A DNA stretch of 64,000 nt from Urbifossiella sp046350095 (GTDB taxonomy: Bacteria; Planctomycetota; Planctomycetia; Gemmatales; Gemmataceae), in NCBI GenBank assembly GCA_046350095.1, contig JAXMBA010000002.1:434001-498000 (forward strand). Reading direction: 5' to 3'. Position numbers and translations under genes: made by a program. The notes under the pieces were generated by a model. It saw only the letters and a program-made list of their open reading frames with translations, ran no database searches and was not told the DNA's origin. Positions 32,387 through 41,459 of this stretch are shown here, piece after piece (position 1 is the stretch's first letter; each line of letters opens with the position of its first letter).

Positions 32387-34063
32387 TCAGTCTTTGGCCC
32401 GTGGGGCGAAGTACCGAGACAGCCCCTCGAACGTGTCGAGCGGCACGTCGGCGCCGTCCGCGTGGCAGCTGAGGCAGCGCGTCTCGACCAGCAACTTCAC
32501 CTTGAGCCGCTTGCCGTCCTTGTCCAGGAACTCGGGCGTCGCCTTCCCCACGAGCGCCTCCGGGAGCGGGAAGGCGTCGTCGTCGTAGCCCTTCTTGCGG
32601 ACCTCCGGGGCGGCCTTCACCCAGGCCAGGAAGCTGTCGCGCTCGCCCTCGCGCTGCGGGGTCAGCTTCGCCAGCAGTTCGGGGTCGGACTTCAGCGCGT
32701 CCTTGAATTCGGACTCCTTGTCGAAGAACGCCCGCACCATGCCGCCGTCCGGCACCTTTCCGTCGGCCACCCACTTGGCGTCCTTCCACGGCCCGGTCAG
32801 CACGCGCTCGAGCCCCGACGGGCCGCCGTTCTTCTCGGGCACGCCCTTCCCCTCCTCCTTCGGCGTCACCTTTTGCTTGTCCTTGTCCTTGTCCTTGTCG
32901 CGGGCCTCCTTCTCGGCGGCGGCCTTCTGCTCGACCTTCGCCTTCTCGGCCTTCAGGAACGGGTCGATGACGCCGGTCCACGCCGCGGCCCCGCCGCCGG
33001 CCGCGCCGGCGAACAGCAGCACCAGCAGCGTCTTCCCCTTCGGCCCGTACATGCCGAAGAGCCCGCACACGATGTGCAGCATCAGCCCGACGCCGACCAC
33101 GGCGCCGGTCCCCATGATGGCCTTGGCGAACCCGGGCCCGTACGGCTCGGGCAGCCGCGCCAGCCACCAGCAGGCGATGTCGGCCACCTGCGCGATCAGC
33201 ACGATCGGGCCGACGGTGCCGCGGACGATGCCGGGCAGGCCGGTGAAGGCGAAGATGAGGCCGGTGCAGGTGAACAGCACGGCGAAGCTGAGCAGGTGGG
33301 CGTGCGTGCTCTGCGTCAGCTTTTCGAGGCCGATCTGCCGGCCGGAATCGACGTACCCGCCGCCCTCCGGGATGGCCGCCGCCGCCGGCATGAGAGCGGC
33401 CAGTTCCTCGTAGGTCGTCAGTGGGATGTCGCCCTTCTCCTTGCCCGGCGCGTGGCAGTGGACGCACCGGTCGCGGAGGATCGACTGGACGAGCACCGTG
33501 CCGGGGTTCGCCTTGTCGGTGTAGGCCACAGTCACGACCAGCTTTTCGAGCTCCTTGGGGAGCTTGAACCGGTCGTCCTTGTAGGCCTGCGCCCGCACCT
33601 CGGGGGCGGCCTTGGCCCACGCCACGAGCGCCTTCCGTTCGCCGTCGCGCTCCTGGTCGAGCTTCTCCTTGCGGCCCGGCTGCTTCGCCTGCTTGGTGTA
33701 GTCGGACTCGTCGTGGGCGAAGAACGCCGGGGCCATGTTCGACCCGCTGATGCTGCCGGTGGGGTTGCCCATCACCACCGTTTCGAGCTTGCTCGGCGTG
33801 TCGACGACTTCGCCGGGCTGCTTCCACACCTTGCCGGCGAACACGGCGACGACGTTCTCCATCGTCGGCAGCGGCTTGCCGTCGCGGTCGCCGTGCTGCA
33901 TGTGCAGCTGCACCATCGCCGACGTGTAGCCGACGCCGACGGCCAGGAGGAACGTCGAGAGGACGAGCTTGGCCGCGAACGGCAGGTGCCGCAGCGTGAA
34001 CCGGGGGGCCGGCTCGTCCGGCGCGGCCGGGCGGCTCGGGATGTGGTGGGTGGGGTTGGCCAT
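32387..34063 (-). CDS. membrane c-type cytochrome with two copies of a haem module
   Basis: A 558-residue protein with one N-terminal membrane helix (about residues 30-50), a first haem module ending in CVHCH (200-204), four or five hydrophobic segments (about 245-370), a Lys/Asp/Glu-rich linker with repeated DKDK, and a second haem module ending in CLSCH (530-534). The modules are internal duplicates: AWAKAAPEVRAQAYKDD in the first and AWVKAAPEVRKKGYDDD in the second. The haem parts should face the periplasm, with the helices possibly passing electrons across the membrane or to a quinone. The family is not named. The ATG at 34063 begins a short soluble lead before the helix. Confidence 0.82.
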   Translation of the reverse strand: MANPTHHIPSRPAAPDEPAPRFTLRHLPFAAKLVLSTFLLAVGVGYTSAMVQLHMQHGDRDGKPLPTMENVVAVFAGKVWKQPGEVVDTPSKLETVVMGNPTGSISGSNMAPAFFAHDESDYTKQAKQPGRKEKLDQERDGERKALVAWAKAAPEVRAQAYKDDRFKLPKELEKLVVTVAYTDKANPGTVLVQSILRDRCVHCHAPGKEKGDIPLTTYEELAALMPAAAAIPEGGGYVDSGRQIGLEKLTQSTHAHLLSFAVLFTCTGLIFAFTGLPGIVRGTVGPIVLIAQVADIACWWLARLPEPYGPGFAKAIMGTGAVVGVGLMLHIVCGLFGMYGPKGKTLLVLLFAGAAGGGAAAWTGVIDPFLKAEKAKVEQKAAAEKEARDKDKDKDKQKVTPKEEGKGVPEKNGGPSGLERVLTGPWKDAKWVADGKVPDGGMVRAFFDKESEFKDALKSDPELLAKLTPQREGERDSFLAWVKAAPEVRKKGYDDDAFPLPEALVGKATPEFLDKDGKRLKVKLLVETRCLSCHADGADVPLDTFEGLSRYFAPRAKD

Positions 34064-34145
34064 CGGGAACTCCTGTGCGGAGTGACGCTCGGGGACAAGA
34101 GCCGGGCCGCGTGGCCCGGCCGAACCGGCAGGCTCCGTCGTGTTC

Positions 34146-35129
34146 TCAGCCCGCGGCCAGTGCTTCGTCCACGGCCGCGAGGACCTCGTCGCGCACCTGC
34201 GGCAGCGGCTTCTCGACCCGGGCGCCGCTGGCGAGCTTGTGGCCGCCGCCGCCGAACCGCTCGGCCAGCTTCGACACGTCCAGCGCCCGCGCCCGGAAGC
34301 TGACCTTCGTGCCGCCGCCCGGCTGCTCGATGAACAGCAGCGCCACCTCGACGTTCTCCACGCTCCGCGGGTAGTTGATCAGGTCTTCGGTGTCGCCGGG
34401 CACGGCCCCGGTCGCGGGGTAGTCGGCCATCACGATCTCGGTCCACGCCACCCGCCCGCCGGGGCGCGTCTTCAGCCGGTCGATGGCGACGCCGGTCAGC
34501 TTCAGCCGCGGCAGCGGGGCGGCCTCGTACAGCTGCTCGTACAGCCCCGTCGGGTTCGCCCCGAGGGACACGAGCTCGGCGGCCAGCGCGAACGTCTCGG
34601 CGGTCGCGTTCGGGTGGCGGAACCAGCCCGTGTCGGTGGCCACGGCCATGAACAGGTGGTTCGCGGCTTCGGCGGTCGGCACCAGGCCGAGGGCGCGGGT
34701 GATCTCGTAGGCCAGCCGGCCGGTCGACTCGGCGGTGACGTCCACGAAGCGGAGGCCACCCAGGTCGTCCTGCGTGCGGTGGTGGTCCACCACGGCGCGG
34801 GGCACGTCGCGCTTCTTCAGGTAGTCGCCGAAGTCGCCGAGCTGGTTGTACGTGCCGGTGTCCAGCACCACCACGGCGTCGCAGTCGGCGAAGTTCTCGC
34901 CGGCCCCGCGGAAGTCTTCGACCACCTCGCGCTTCGGGTCGAGGAAGGCGTACCGCGGCGGCAGCTTGCTGGCGATGGCCACGCGCGGCCGCTTGCCGAC
35001 CCGCAGCAGCGCGTCGCGGAGGGCGAGTTGCGCCCCGAGTCCGTCGGCGTCCGGCCGCACGTGCGTCATGAGGAGCGGACGTTCGGAACGGGCCAGGAAG
35101 GCAGTCAGCGGGGACCAGTCCAGCGGCAT
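34146..35129 (-). CDS. nrnA: DHH-family nanoRNase / pAp phosphatase
   Basis: A 327-residue cytoplasmic enzyme of the NrnA type, which degrades 2-5 base RNAs and pAp. Metal motifs are present: HVRPDADGLGAQLAL near residue 25, VVVLDTGTYN, the DHH core VVDHHRTQDD, TDTGWFR, and the DHHA1 signature ERFGGGGHKLASGARV near the C-terminus. Length is typical. ATG 35129 starts just before the first strand; in-frame codons upstream encode GC-rich junk. It is divergent from a PQQ propeller gene. Confidence 0.9.
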   Translation of the reverse strand: MPLDWSPLTAFLARSERPLLMTHVRPDADGLGAQLALRDALLRVGKRPRVAIASKLPPRYAFLDPKREVVEDFRGAGENFADCDAVVVLDTGTYNQLGDFGDYLKKRDVPRAVVDHHRTQDDLGGLRFVDVTAESTGRLAYEITRALGLVPTAEAANHLFMAVATDTGWFRHPNATAETFALAAELVSLGANPTGLYEQLYEAAPLPRLKLTGVAIDRLKTRPGGRVAWTEIVMADYPATGAVPGDTEDLINYPRSVENVEVALLFIEQPGGGTKVSFRARALDVSKLAERFGGGGHKLASGARVEKPLPQVRDEVLAAVDEALAAG

Positions 35130-35253
35130 CGGGGTGGGGTGTCCTTCAGGCGGGTGAATCCATTCTAACCCACGTCCGGCCGGAGGGAAGGGATTCGCCG
35201 CTTGCGGCGCCGCGCGGCCGCCCCGATACTGGCGGCTCTCCCGGAGCCCCGCC

Positions 35254-36516
35254 ATGACGTTTCGGCGCGTCGTCCTCCTCGCCGGCGCCTGCACCGCGGC
35301 CGCGGCCGCGGCCGACTGGCCCGGCTGGCGCGGCCCCACCGGCATGGGCCACACCGCCGGGCGTGCCCTCCCCCTCACCTGGGGCGGCAAAGACAGCGCG
35401 AACGTCGCCTGGAAGGTGGAACTCCCCGGCGTCGCGGCGAAGGCCGGGCAGGACCAGAACCAGTCGAGCCCGGTGGTGGTCGGCGGCAAGGTGTTCATCA
35501 CCGCCAGCTACTGGCCCGGCGGCAAGGCCGACCCCAAGGTCGTCCCCGAGCACCACGTCGCCGCCTACGCCGCCGCCGACGGCAAGCTCCTGTGGGACGA
35601 GAAGGTTCCCGCCGGCCCGTGGCTCTTCTCCGACCTCCGCGGCGGCTACACCGCCCCCACCCCGGCCACCGACGCCGACCGCGTGTACGCCGTGTTCGGG
35701 TCCGCCGTCGTCGCCGCGCTCGACCACGCCGGCCGGCCCGTGTGGCGCCGCGAGCTCACGCCCCACAAGTTCGACGTGGCCCTCGCCGCCAGCCCCGTGT
35801 TGTTCGGCGAAACGCTGATCCTCCAGCTCGACCAGCTCGGCGGCGAGTCGCGGCTGCTGGCGCTCGACCGCAAGACCGGCGAGCCGCGCTGGGAGGAGAA
35901 GCGGCCGAAGCTCGGCTTCGCGCACAGCACGCCGGTCGTGGCGACGGTCGGCGGCAAGCAGCAACTCCTTGTGTCGGCGTCGAACGCGGTGCAGGGCGTG
36001 GACCCGGCCACGGGGAAGGTGCTGTGGACGTGCGACGCCCGCGGCGACACCGTGACGCCGGTGCTCGCCGGCGGCCTCGTCTACGCCGACAGCGGCCGCG
36101 GCGGGCCGGGTCTGGCCGTCGATCCGACCGGGAGCGGCGACGTGACCAGGACGCACGTGAAGTGGAAGCTCGCGCAGGTGCCCGAGGGCTACTCGTCGCC
36201 CGTCGCGGTGGGCGAGTTCCTGTACCGGTTGCACAGCCCGGAGGTGCTGCGGTGCGTCCGCGCGGCCACGGGCGAAGTCGTGTTCACGGAGCGGCTGCCG
36301 GGCGTGCAGACGGCGTGCAGCCCGGTCGCCGACGCGGCCGGGCGGGTGTACTGCGCCAGCGCCGGCAAGAGCTACGTGCTGAAGGCGGGGCCGACGCCCG
36401 AGGTGCTGGCCGTGAACGACCTCGGCGACGCCGGGCAGGCGTCGCCGGCGGTCGCCGACGGGGCGCTGTTCCTGAAGGGCCGCCGCTGGCTGGTCTGCGT
36501 GCGGGCGAAGGACTGA
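35254..36516 (+). CDS. exported PQQ-type beta-propeller protein
   Basis: A 420-residue paralogue of the protein at 29416, with a signal peptide (VVLLAGACTAAAAAA) and the same DWPGWRGPTGMG start. Propeller blades include AYAAADGKLLWDEK, ALDRKTGEPRWEEK and VDPATGKVLW. There is no membrane helix or haem. Ligands of PQQ are not obvious. It is the only gene on its strand between nrnA and the DHS-like gene, with which it converges at a 12-base gap. Confidence 0.85.
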   Translation: MTFRRVVLLAGACTAAAAAADWPGWRGPTGMGHTAGRALPLTWGGKDSANVAWKVELPGVAAKAGQDQNQSSPVVVGGKVFITASYWPGGKADPKVVPEHHVAAYAAADGKLLWDEKVPAGPWLFSDLRGGYTAPTPATDADRVYAVFGSAVVAALDHAGRPVWRRELTPHKFDVALAASPVLFGETLILQLDQLGGESRLLALDRKTGEPRWEEKRPKLGFAHSTPVVATVGGKQQLLVSASNAVQGVDPATGKVLWTCDARGDTVTPVLAGGLVYADSGRGGPGLAVDPTGSGDVTRTHVKWKLAQVPEGYSSPVAVGEFLYRLHSPEVLRCVRAATGEVVFTERLPGVQTACSPVADAAGRVYCASAGKSYVLKAGPTPEVLAVNDLGDAGQASPAVADGALFLKGRRWLVCVRAKD

Positions 36517-36527
36517 CGCCGGCCGCA

Positions 36528-37631
36528 TCACCCGGCCAGCGTGCGGTACAGGTGGTGGACGAACGCGGCGTTGTCGCACTGGGCGTAGTGCATCGCCCCG
36601 CCCATCCGCGAGTAGCTCTTGCAGAATCGCAGATAATACGCCGGGTTCGTCTTCGGCGGTTCGCCCTGCGTCCAGTCCCAGCCGCCGCCGTCCTGCAAGT
36701 CCACCACGTAAATCGCGTGCCCGCTCACGACGCCGCGGCCGGCCTGGAGCCGAAGGTTGTTCACGCAGCTGAGGCTCTTCTCGAACACCTGCGGCCCCAT
36801 GATCGCCGAGCCCACCGACAGCACCACGCCGCCGTCGAGTGCGTCCACCGAGCCGCCGAACAGCTTGAAGTCCCACTCGCCGCCGCGGCCGAGCGCCGCC
36901 CCGCTGAACACCGGGTGGTTCGACACGATGTCGTAGCCGATGCCGGGGTGGACCGTCACCGGCACGTCGTGGCGGTACGCCTCCCCGAGGATGGAGGCGT
37001 GCTTCCAGCGGTGCTCGACGCGCACGCGGCCGGCGGGCCAGCGCTGCTCGTGTATCGCGCGCAGCAGGTCGGCCCGCGCCGAGGTCAGCGGGTGGAGCGG
37101 GTCGGCGCTGATGAGGCGGGCCAGCTCGGCGGGGTCGGGGAGCGTCGCGCCGTCGTCGTGGATGAAGCGGCCGAGGGCGCGGCCGTAGCCGAGGCCGTCG
37201 AGGGCGCCGGCCATGACCGCGAGGTGGATGTTCGTCGCCGTCTCGTGCCAGGTGCCGAAGTGGCCGCCGGCGACGCCCATCTCGACGCTCTCGGTGCTGG
37301 CGCCGAACCAGGCGTACTCCCAGTCGTGGATCGTGCCGGCGCCGTTGGTGGCCAGGTGCGTCAGCCACCCGTTCGCCATCATCCGTTCCAGAATTCGCGC
37401 GGCGCCGTTGCGCAGCAGGTGGGCGCCGTAGACGAGCATGACGCTGGCGCCGCGCTCGCGGGCGGCGCGGATGTTGGCGGCGCAGTCGGCGATCAGTGCG
37501 GTGTTCTGCTCGGAGCAGGGTTTGGGCGGGCTGTCGGGGTCGAGGAGGATGTCGGCGGCGCGGGTGAGGCTGTGCCGCTCGGCGAGCGGCAGCACCTTCA
37601 GCCGGGACAGGTCGAGCGGCTGCACGGGCAC
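36528..37631 (-). CDS. possible deoxyhypusine-synthase-like protein
   Basis: A 367-residue cytoplasmic protein with Rossmann-type segments: GASVMLVYGAHLLRNGAAR, WLTHLATNGAGTIHDWEYA, GGHFGTWHETATNIHLA, VPVTVHPGIGYDIVSNHP and GGVVLSVGSAIMGPQVFEK. The overall layout reminds me of bacterial deoxyhypusine-synthase-like proteins, but I cannot verify the NAD and spermidine residues, and bacteria have no eIF5A substrate, so function is open. Both GTG codons near the start (37631 and 37625) are possible; neither has a strong ribosome binding site. The gene lies upstream of a nested inverted repeat. Confidence 0.65.
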   Translation of the reverse strand: MPVQPLDLSRLKVLPLAERHSLTRAADILLDPDSPPKPCSEQNTALIADCAANIRAARERGASVMLVYGAHLLRNGAARILERMMANGWLTHLATNGAGTIHDWEYAWFGASTESVEMGVAGGHFGTWHETATNIHLAVMAGALDGLGYGRALGRFIHDDGATLPDPAELARLISADPLHPLTSARADLLRAIHEQRWPAGRVRVEHRWKHASILGEAYRHDVPVTVHPGIGYDIVSNHPVFSGAALGRGGEWDFKLFGGSVDALDGGVVLSVGSAIMGPQVFEKSLSCVNNLRLQAGRGVVSGHAIYVVDLQDGGGWDWTQGEPPKTNPAYYLRFCKSYSRMGGAMHYAQCDNAAFVHHLYRTLAG

Positions 37632-37675
37632 GGGTGATGCTCGGGGGGTCAGTGAGGTCGAACCGTCGGTAGCCT

Positions 37676-37890
37676 GGTTTTCAGGCCGAAGGCCTGGCAG
37701 CCTCAGCCCAGGGCAAGCGACGAAGTCGCGACGCCCTGGGTACGGGGTGTGAGAATGACGTTGCAGGCTGAAGGCCTGCGAGCCGGCTCGCAGGCCTTCA
37801 GCCTGCGGGGTGCATCCGCCACGCCGACCCAGGGCGGCGGTCGCTCCCTTGCCCTGGGCTGAGGGCTGCCAGGCCTTCGGCCTGAAAACC
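37676..37890. repeat. nested inverted repeat G with triple arms
   Basis: Outer arms 37676-37702 and 37864-37890 are perfect; after a 1-base bulge 37703-37717 pairs with 37848-37862. A middle pair CGCCCTGGGT (37732-37741) matches 37827-37836. At the centre 37763-37784 and 37785-37806 form a perfect loop-free 44-base palindrome. Each outer arm itself contains CAGGCC-3 bases-GGCCTG. No gene fits in the 295-base gap that holds it. Confidence 0.92.
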
Positions 37891-37926
37891 CACGCACGTC
37901 GTCGGCGGTGATGTGCGTGGCCTAGG

Positions 37927-39084
37927 CTACGCCGGCTTTCGCAGCAGGTGCTTCGGCAGGTCGGCGACGCGGTGGCAGCACAGCTGCTCCAGCACCTGTG
38001 TCAGCTGCAGCTTCAGCATCGCCATCGCGTGCTGGCCGCCCTCGCGGCCCAGCGCCGCCACCGAGTACATGAACGTCCGCCCCAGGAACGCGAACTCCGC
38101 CCCGCACGCGATCGCCCGCGCCACGTCCGGCCCCGAGCGCACGCCGCTGTCGAGCATCACCCGCAGCTTCCCCTTGAACTTCTCGGCGATCGGCAGCATC
38201 GACCGGATCGACGACTCGCCCGCGTCCACCTGCCGGCCGCCGTGGTTCGACACGATCACGCCGTCGAGCCCGAGCCGCACGGCCGTCTCGGTGTCCTCCT
38301 CGGTCGCCACGCCCTTGAGGACGAGGTTCCCCTTCCAGCGGTCGCGGATGGGGGCGATCTTCGCCTCGTTCAGCCGGCCCGAGAACGTCGCGTTCATGTA
38401 CGCGCCGAGCTGCTTCATGTTCAGCCCCTTCGGCATGTACTTCACCATCGTGGCGAACTGCGGCGAGCCGTGCAGCAGGGTCCGCACCGCCCACGTCGGC
38501 CGGCCGAAAATCTGGAGGACGTTGCGGACGGTCATGCGCGGCGGCATCGCCAGCCCGTTGCGGATGTCGCGCGGGCGGAAGCCGAACGTCGGCACGTCGC
38601 ACAGCAGCACCAGCGTCTTGCACCCGGCGGCGTCGAGGCGGTCGAACAGGTCGTCGCGGATGGCGTTGTCGGCCGGGTGGTACAGCTGGAACCAGAACCG
38701 GCCGCCGGTGATCTCGCCGATCGTCTCGATGCTCGCCGTGCTGACGGTGCTGAGGACGAACGGGACGTTGTGCTCGGCGGCGGCGGCGGCGAGGATTTCC
38801 GGGGCGCCGGGCCACATGAGCCCCTGGAGGCCGACCGGGGCGACGCCGAACGGCGCGTCGTACTCGTGGCCGAACAGCTCGGTCTTGAGGCTCGACGGCT
38901 GGTAGTGGGTGAGGTAGAGCGGCTTCAGTTCCACCTGCCGCAGGTCGTCGGTGTTCTTGCGGAGGTTCACGTCCTCGTTGCACCCGCCGTCGAGGTACTC
39001 GAACGCGAACCGCGGGATGCGCCGGCGGGCCCCCTCGCGCAGGTCGTCGATGGCGGGGTAGCTGGTGTGGTAGTGGAGCTTCAT
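37927..39084 (-). CDS. FMN-dependent alpha-hydroxy-acid dehydrogenase (lactate type)
   Basis: A 385-residue TIM-barrel flavoenzyme that oxidises L-lactate, glycolate or a similar acid. Family blocks are complete: FEYLDGGCNEDVNLRKN near the N-terminus, FGVAPVGLQGL, VLSTVSTASIE, FQLYHP, LVLKGVATEEDTE, the active-site VIVSNHGGRQVD with catalytic His, VMLDSGVRSGPD, and FAFLGRTFMY. Which acid it uses cannot be told from sequence. The ATG at 39084 starts MKLHYHTSYPAIDDL, typical of the family. It is 19 bases downstream of hldD on the same strand and probably cotranscribed. Confidence 0.9.
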   Translation of the reverse strand: MKLHYHTSYPAIDDLREGARRRIPRFAFEYLDGGCNEDVNLRKNTDDLRQVELKPLYLTHYQPSSLKTELFGHEYDAPFGVAPVGLQGLMWPGAPEILAAAAAEHNVPFVLSTVSTASIETIGEITGGRFWFQLYHPADNAIRDDLFDRLDAAGCKTLVLLCDVPTFGFRPRDIRNGLAMPPRMTVRNVLQIFGRPTWAVRTLLHGSPQFATMVKYMPKGLNMKQLGAYMNATFSGRLNEAKIAPIRDRWKGNLVLKGVATEEDTETAVRLGLDGVIVSNHGGRQVDAGESSIRSMLPIAEKFKGKLRVMLDSGVRSGPDVARAIACGAEFAFLGRTFMYSVAALGREGGQHAMAMLKLQLTQVLEQLCCHRVADLPKHLLRKPA

Positions 39085-39103
39085 GGGTCCGATTCGGTGG
39101 AGA

Positions 39104-40066
39104 TCACGCCGGCCGCCGCAACCACTCGACCGTCTCTCGCACGCCGGCCTCCAGCGCCGTCGGCGGGCGGTCAAACCCGGCGGCGCGGAGCTTCGACACG
39201 TCGGCCCGGGTGTAGCTCTGGTACTGCGCCGCCAGCGCCGCCGGCATGTCGATGAACCGGATCGCCGGCTCGCGGCCCACCGCCGCGAACACCGCCCGCG
39301 TCAGGTCCAGGAACGTCCGCGCCTCGCCGGTCCCGCTGTTGTAGATACCCGAGGCTTCGGGGTGAGCCCACAGCCACAGCATGTGGTCGACGCAGTCGCC
39401 GACGAACACGAAGTCGCGCCGCTGCTCGCCGTCGGCGACGCCGGGCACCGTGGAGCGGAACAGCCGCACCTCGCCGGTGTCCTTCACCTGGCGGTAGGCG
39501 TGCCACACGACGCTGGCCATGCCGCCCTTGTGGTCCTCGCGCGGGCCGTACACGTTGAAGAACTTCATCCCCGCCCACCCCGGCGGCGTCGGCTTCCCGG
39601 CGCGGAGCTCGTCCTGCACCCAGGCGTCGAAGTCGTTCTTGCTCTTGCCGTACAGGTTGAGCGGCAGCAGTTCCGCGGCGGGGGTCCGGTCGTCGAACCC
39701 GCGGGTGCCGTCGCCGTAGGTGGCGGCGCTGGAGGCGTACACGAGCGGGCAGGCGTTCGCGGTACACCACTCCCAAACGGTGCGGGTGTAGCGGACGTTG
39801 TTGCGGCTCAGGTAGGCCCAGTCCGTCTCGGTGGTGCGGCTGCACGCGCCGAGGTGGAACACGCCGGCGAGTTGCGGGCGGTCGTGTTCCAGGAGGGTGA
39901 GGAATTGTTCGTGGTCGAGGACGCGGAAGCGCGTGAGCTCCGCGAGGTTGGCGGCCTTCGCGGCGGTGAGCGGGTGATCGACCAGGATCAGGTCGTGCCC
40001 CGCGGCGGCGAGGCGGAGCGCGAGGTTGGAGCCGATGAATCCGGCGGCCCCCGTGACGGCGATCAT
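39104..40066 (-). CDS. hldD: ADP-L-glycero-D-manno-heptose 6-epimerase
   Basis: A 320-residue short-chain dehydrogenase/epimerase that inverts C6 of ADP-heptose for lipopolysaccharide core. The N-terminal NAD site is AVTGAAGFIGSNLALRL; GACSRTTETDW, YASSAATYGDG, NLYGKSKNDFDAW with the Tyr-x-x-x-Lys pair, and FNVYGPREDHKGGMASVVW are close to RfaD/HldD and differ from ordinary UDP-sugar epimerases. The ATG follows GGAGG. It heads a minus-strand pair with the FMN dehydrogenase. Its presence, with an HddC-like enzyme at 14320, supports heptose in the envelope. Confidence 0.88.
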   Translation of the reverse strand: MIAVTGAAGFIGSNLALRLAAAGHDLILVDHPLTAAKAANLAELTRFRVLDHEQFLTLLEHDRPQLAGVFHLGACSRTTETDWAYLSRNNVRYTRTVWEWCTANACPLVYASSAATYGDGTRGFDDRTPAAELLPLNLYGKSKNDFDAWVQDELRAGKPTPPGWAGMKFFNVYGPREDHKGGMASVVWHAYRQVKDTGEVRLFRSTVPGVADGEQRRDFVFVGDCVDHMLWLWAHPEASGIYNSGTGEARTFLDLTRAVFAAVGREPAIRFIDMPAALAAQYQSYTRADVSKLRAAGFDRPPTALEAGVRETVEWLRRPA

Positions 40067-40166
40067 CGCCCGCCTCCTGCGGCGTGTGGACCGGTGACGC
40101 GGTTATCCTATCGGCACGGCGAGCCTGCGGGGTGCGCCGCCGGGCGTCGGTCCAACATTCATTTGT

Positions 40167-40187
40167 GGCACGGACTCAATTCGTGCC
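40167..40187 (-). terminator. possible terminator hairpin
   Basis: GGCACGGA (40167-40174) pairs with TTCGTGCC (40180-40187) with one wobble pair and a 5-base loop, 60-80 bases after the phosphatase-superfamily gene's stop codon on the minus strand. An adjacent run CCCCCCGGGGGG is palindromic too. Confidence 0.35.
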
Positions 40188-40247
40188 TCGACCCCCCGGG
40201 GGGGGAGCCGTACACACAATGGGTTCGGCCCGAGCTTTGACCGTCGG

Positions 40248-41336
40248 CTACGGCCGCACCGCACCCGGCAGCACTGCCCCCGCCCGCGGCACGTCCTTGC
40301 GGTAATCGAACCCCAGTGCCGCCGCGACCGTCGCCGCCACCTGGGTTTGCGTCGTCGGCGTGTCGCGGATTTCGCCGCCCGCCGGCGTGTCGGGGCCGAG
40401 GACCGCCGCCCACCAGAACTCGGCGCCAGCCTCCTTCGCCCCGTGGTTCTTCCATCCCACCGGCGCGTCGCCGCGGCCGTGGTCGGTCGTAATCACCAGC
40501 GTGGTCTTGCCGCGGTACTCGGGCATGGCCTGAGCCGCGTCCCACAGTTCGCGGACGAAGCGGTCGTTCTTCTGCGCCGCCGCGAGGAGCCGGTCGTACC
40601 GCCCGCCGTGGCCGTGGGCGTCGGTCTCGTCGTAGCTGACGAACAGCACCCGCGGCTTCTTGGCGGCGAGCACCATCAGCGCCGCGCGGTGCGTGAGCGA
40701 GTCGAGGCGCGTCTCCTCGCCGTCGGGGCCGGTCTCGGTCATCAGCTTGTTGAGGAGCCGCAGGTCGGGCGCGTCGGGGAGGCCGGTCAGCGGCGTGAAC
40801 CCCGAGTTGACCGCGATGCCGCTCCGCTTGTCGTTGATGATGTAGGGGAACACGTCCCAGGAGGTGACGGCCGCAATCCGGTCCTTGAAGCCGGGCTTGC
40901 CGTGGAGCCACTCCAGGACGGTGGCGTTCGGGTTGTACAGCTTCGTGTTGCCGGTGATGAGCGGGTTGGGGAAGCCGCACAGGACTTCGTTGTACCCGGG
41001 GTACGAGACGTTAAACAGGTTCGTGACGCGGCCGGGGCTGCCGACGAGCTTGTTACCGTAGACGCGGCCGCCCTTCGCCACCGTGCCCCAGAGGAACGGC
41101 AGCAGCACCTCGCGCCGCGCTTCCGGCGTGTCACGCCAGAAGCGGGCCTTGCAGTCGGCCACGTCCTTGACGCCACCGCGGTCCTTGTTCAGCAGCGCCT
41201 CGTCGGCGCCGGTGAAGACCTCCTGCCAGCGGAGGCCGTCGAGCATGACCCAGAGGACGTTCTCGGTCTGCGGCGCGGCCGCGGCCGGGGCGGCGGACAG
41301 GGTGACGGCGAGAAGACCGGCGAAGAGTCGGAACAT
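40248..41336 (-). CDS. exported alkaline-phosphatase-superfamily hydrolase
   Basis: A 362-residue exported enzyme with a signal peptide (LFAGLLAVTLSAAPAAA). Metal-site strands of the alkaline phosphatase/sulfatase/phosphodiesterase superfamily are present: VLWVMLDGLRWQEVF near the mature N-terminus, FVSYDETDAHGHGGRYDR, and LVITTDHGRGD. It lacks the large insertions of true alkaline phosphatases and has no sulfatase Cys-x-Pro-x-Arg, so a phosphodiesterase or phosphoglycerate-mutase-like role is more likely; substrate unknown. The ATG at 41336 starts the signal peptide. It is divergent from phoD, another phosphate-releasing enzyme. Confidence 0.82.
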   Translation of the reverse strand: MFRLFAGLLAVTLSAAPAAAAPQTENVLWVMLDGLRWQEVFTGADEALLNKDRGGVKDVADCKARFWRDTPEARREVLLPFLWGTVAKGGRVYGNKLVGSPGRVTNLFNVSYPGYNEVLCGFPNPLITGNTKLYNPNATVLEWLHGKPGFKDRIAAVTSWDVFPYIINDKRSGIAVNSGFTPLTGLPDAPDLRLLNKLMTETGPDGEETRLDSLTHRAALMVLAAKKPRVLFVSYDETDAHGHGGRYDRLLAAAQKNDRFVRELWDAAQAMPEYRGKTTLVITTDHGRGDAPVGWKNHGAKEAGAEFWWAAVLGPDTPAGGEIRDTPTTQTQVAATVAAALGFDYRKDVPRAGAVLPGAVRP

Positions 41337-41459
41337 GCGTGGTCCCGTGGGTGGGGGGTCATCGTATCCGCTCACGGAACCTTGACCCGATCTTCGCGCC
41401 GCGCCGACGGCCGGACCCGTACCACATTCCCTGTCGCCGCTCCCCACGAGGGTTCCTCC

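Noticed and set aside
40347..41459. An in-frame extension upstream of phoD
   Set aside because: It is antisense to the phosphatase-superfamily gene. The GTG at 41460 with a ribosome binding site and Tat signal is the real start.
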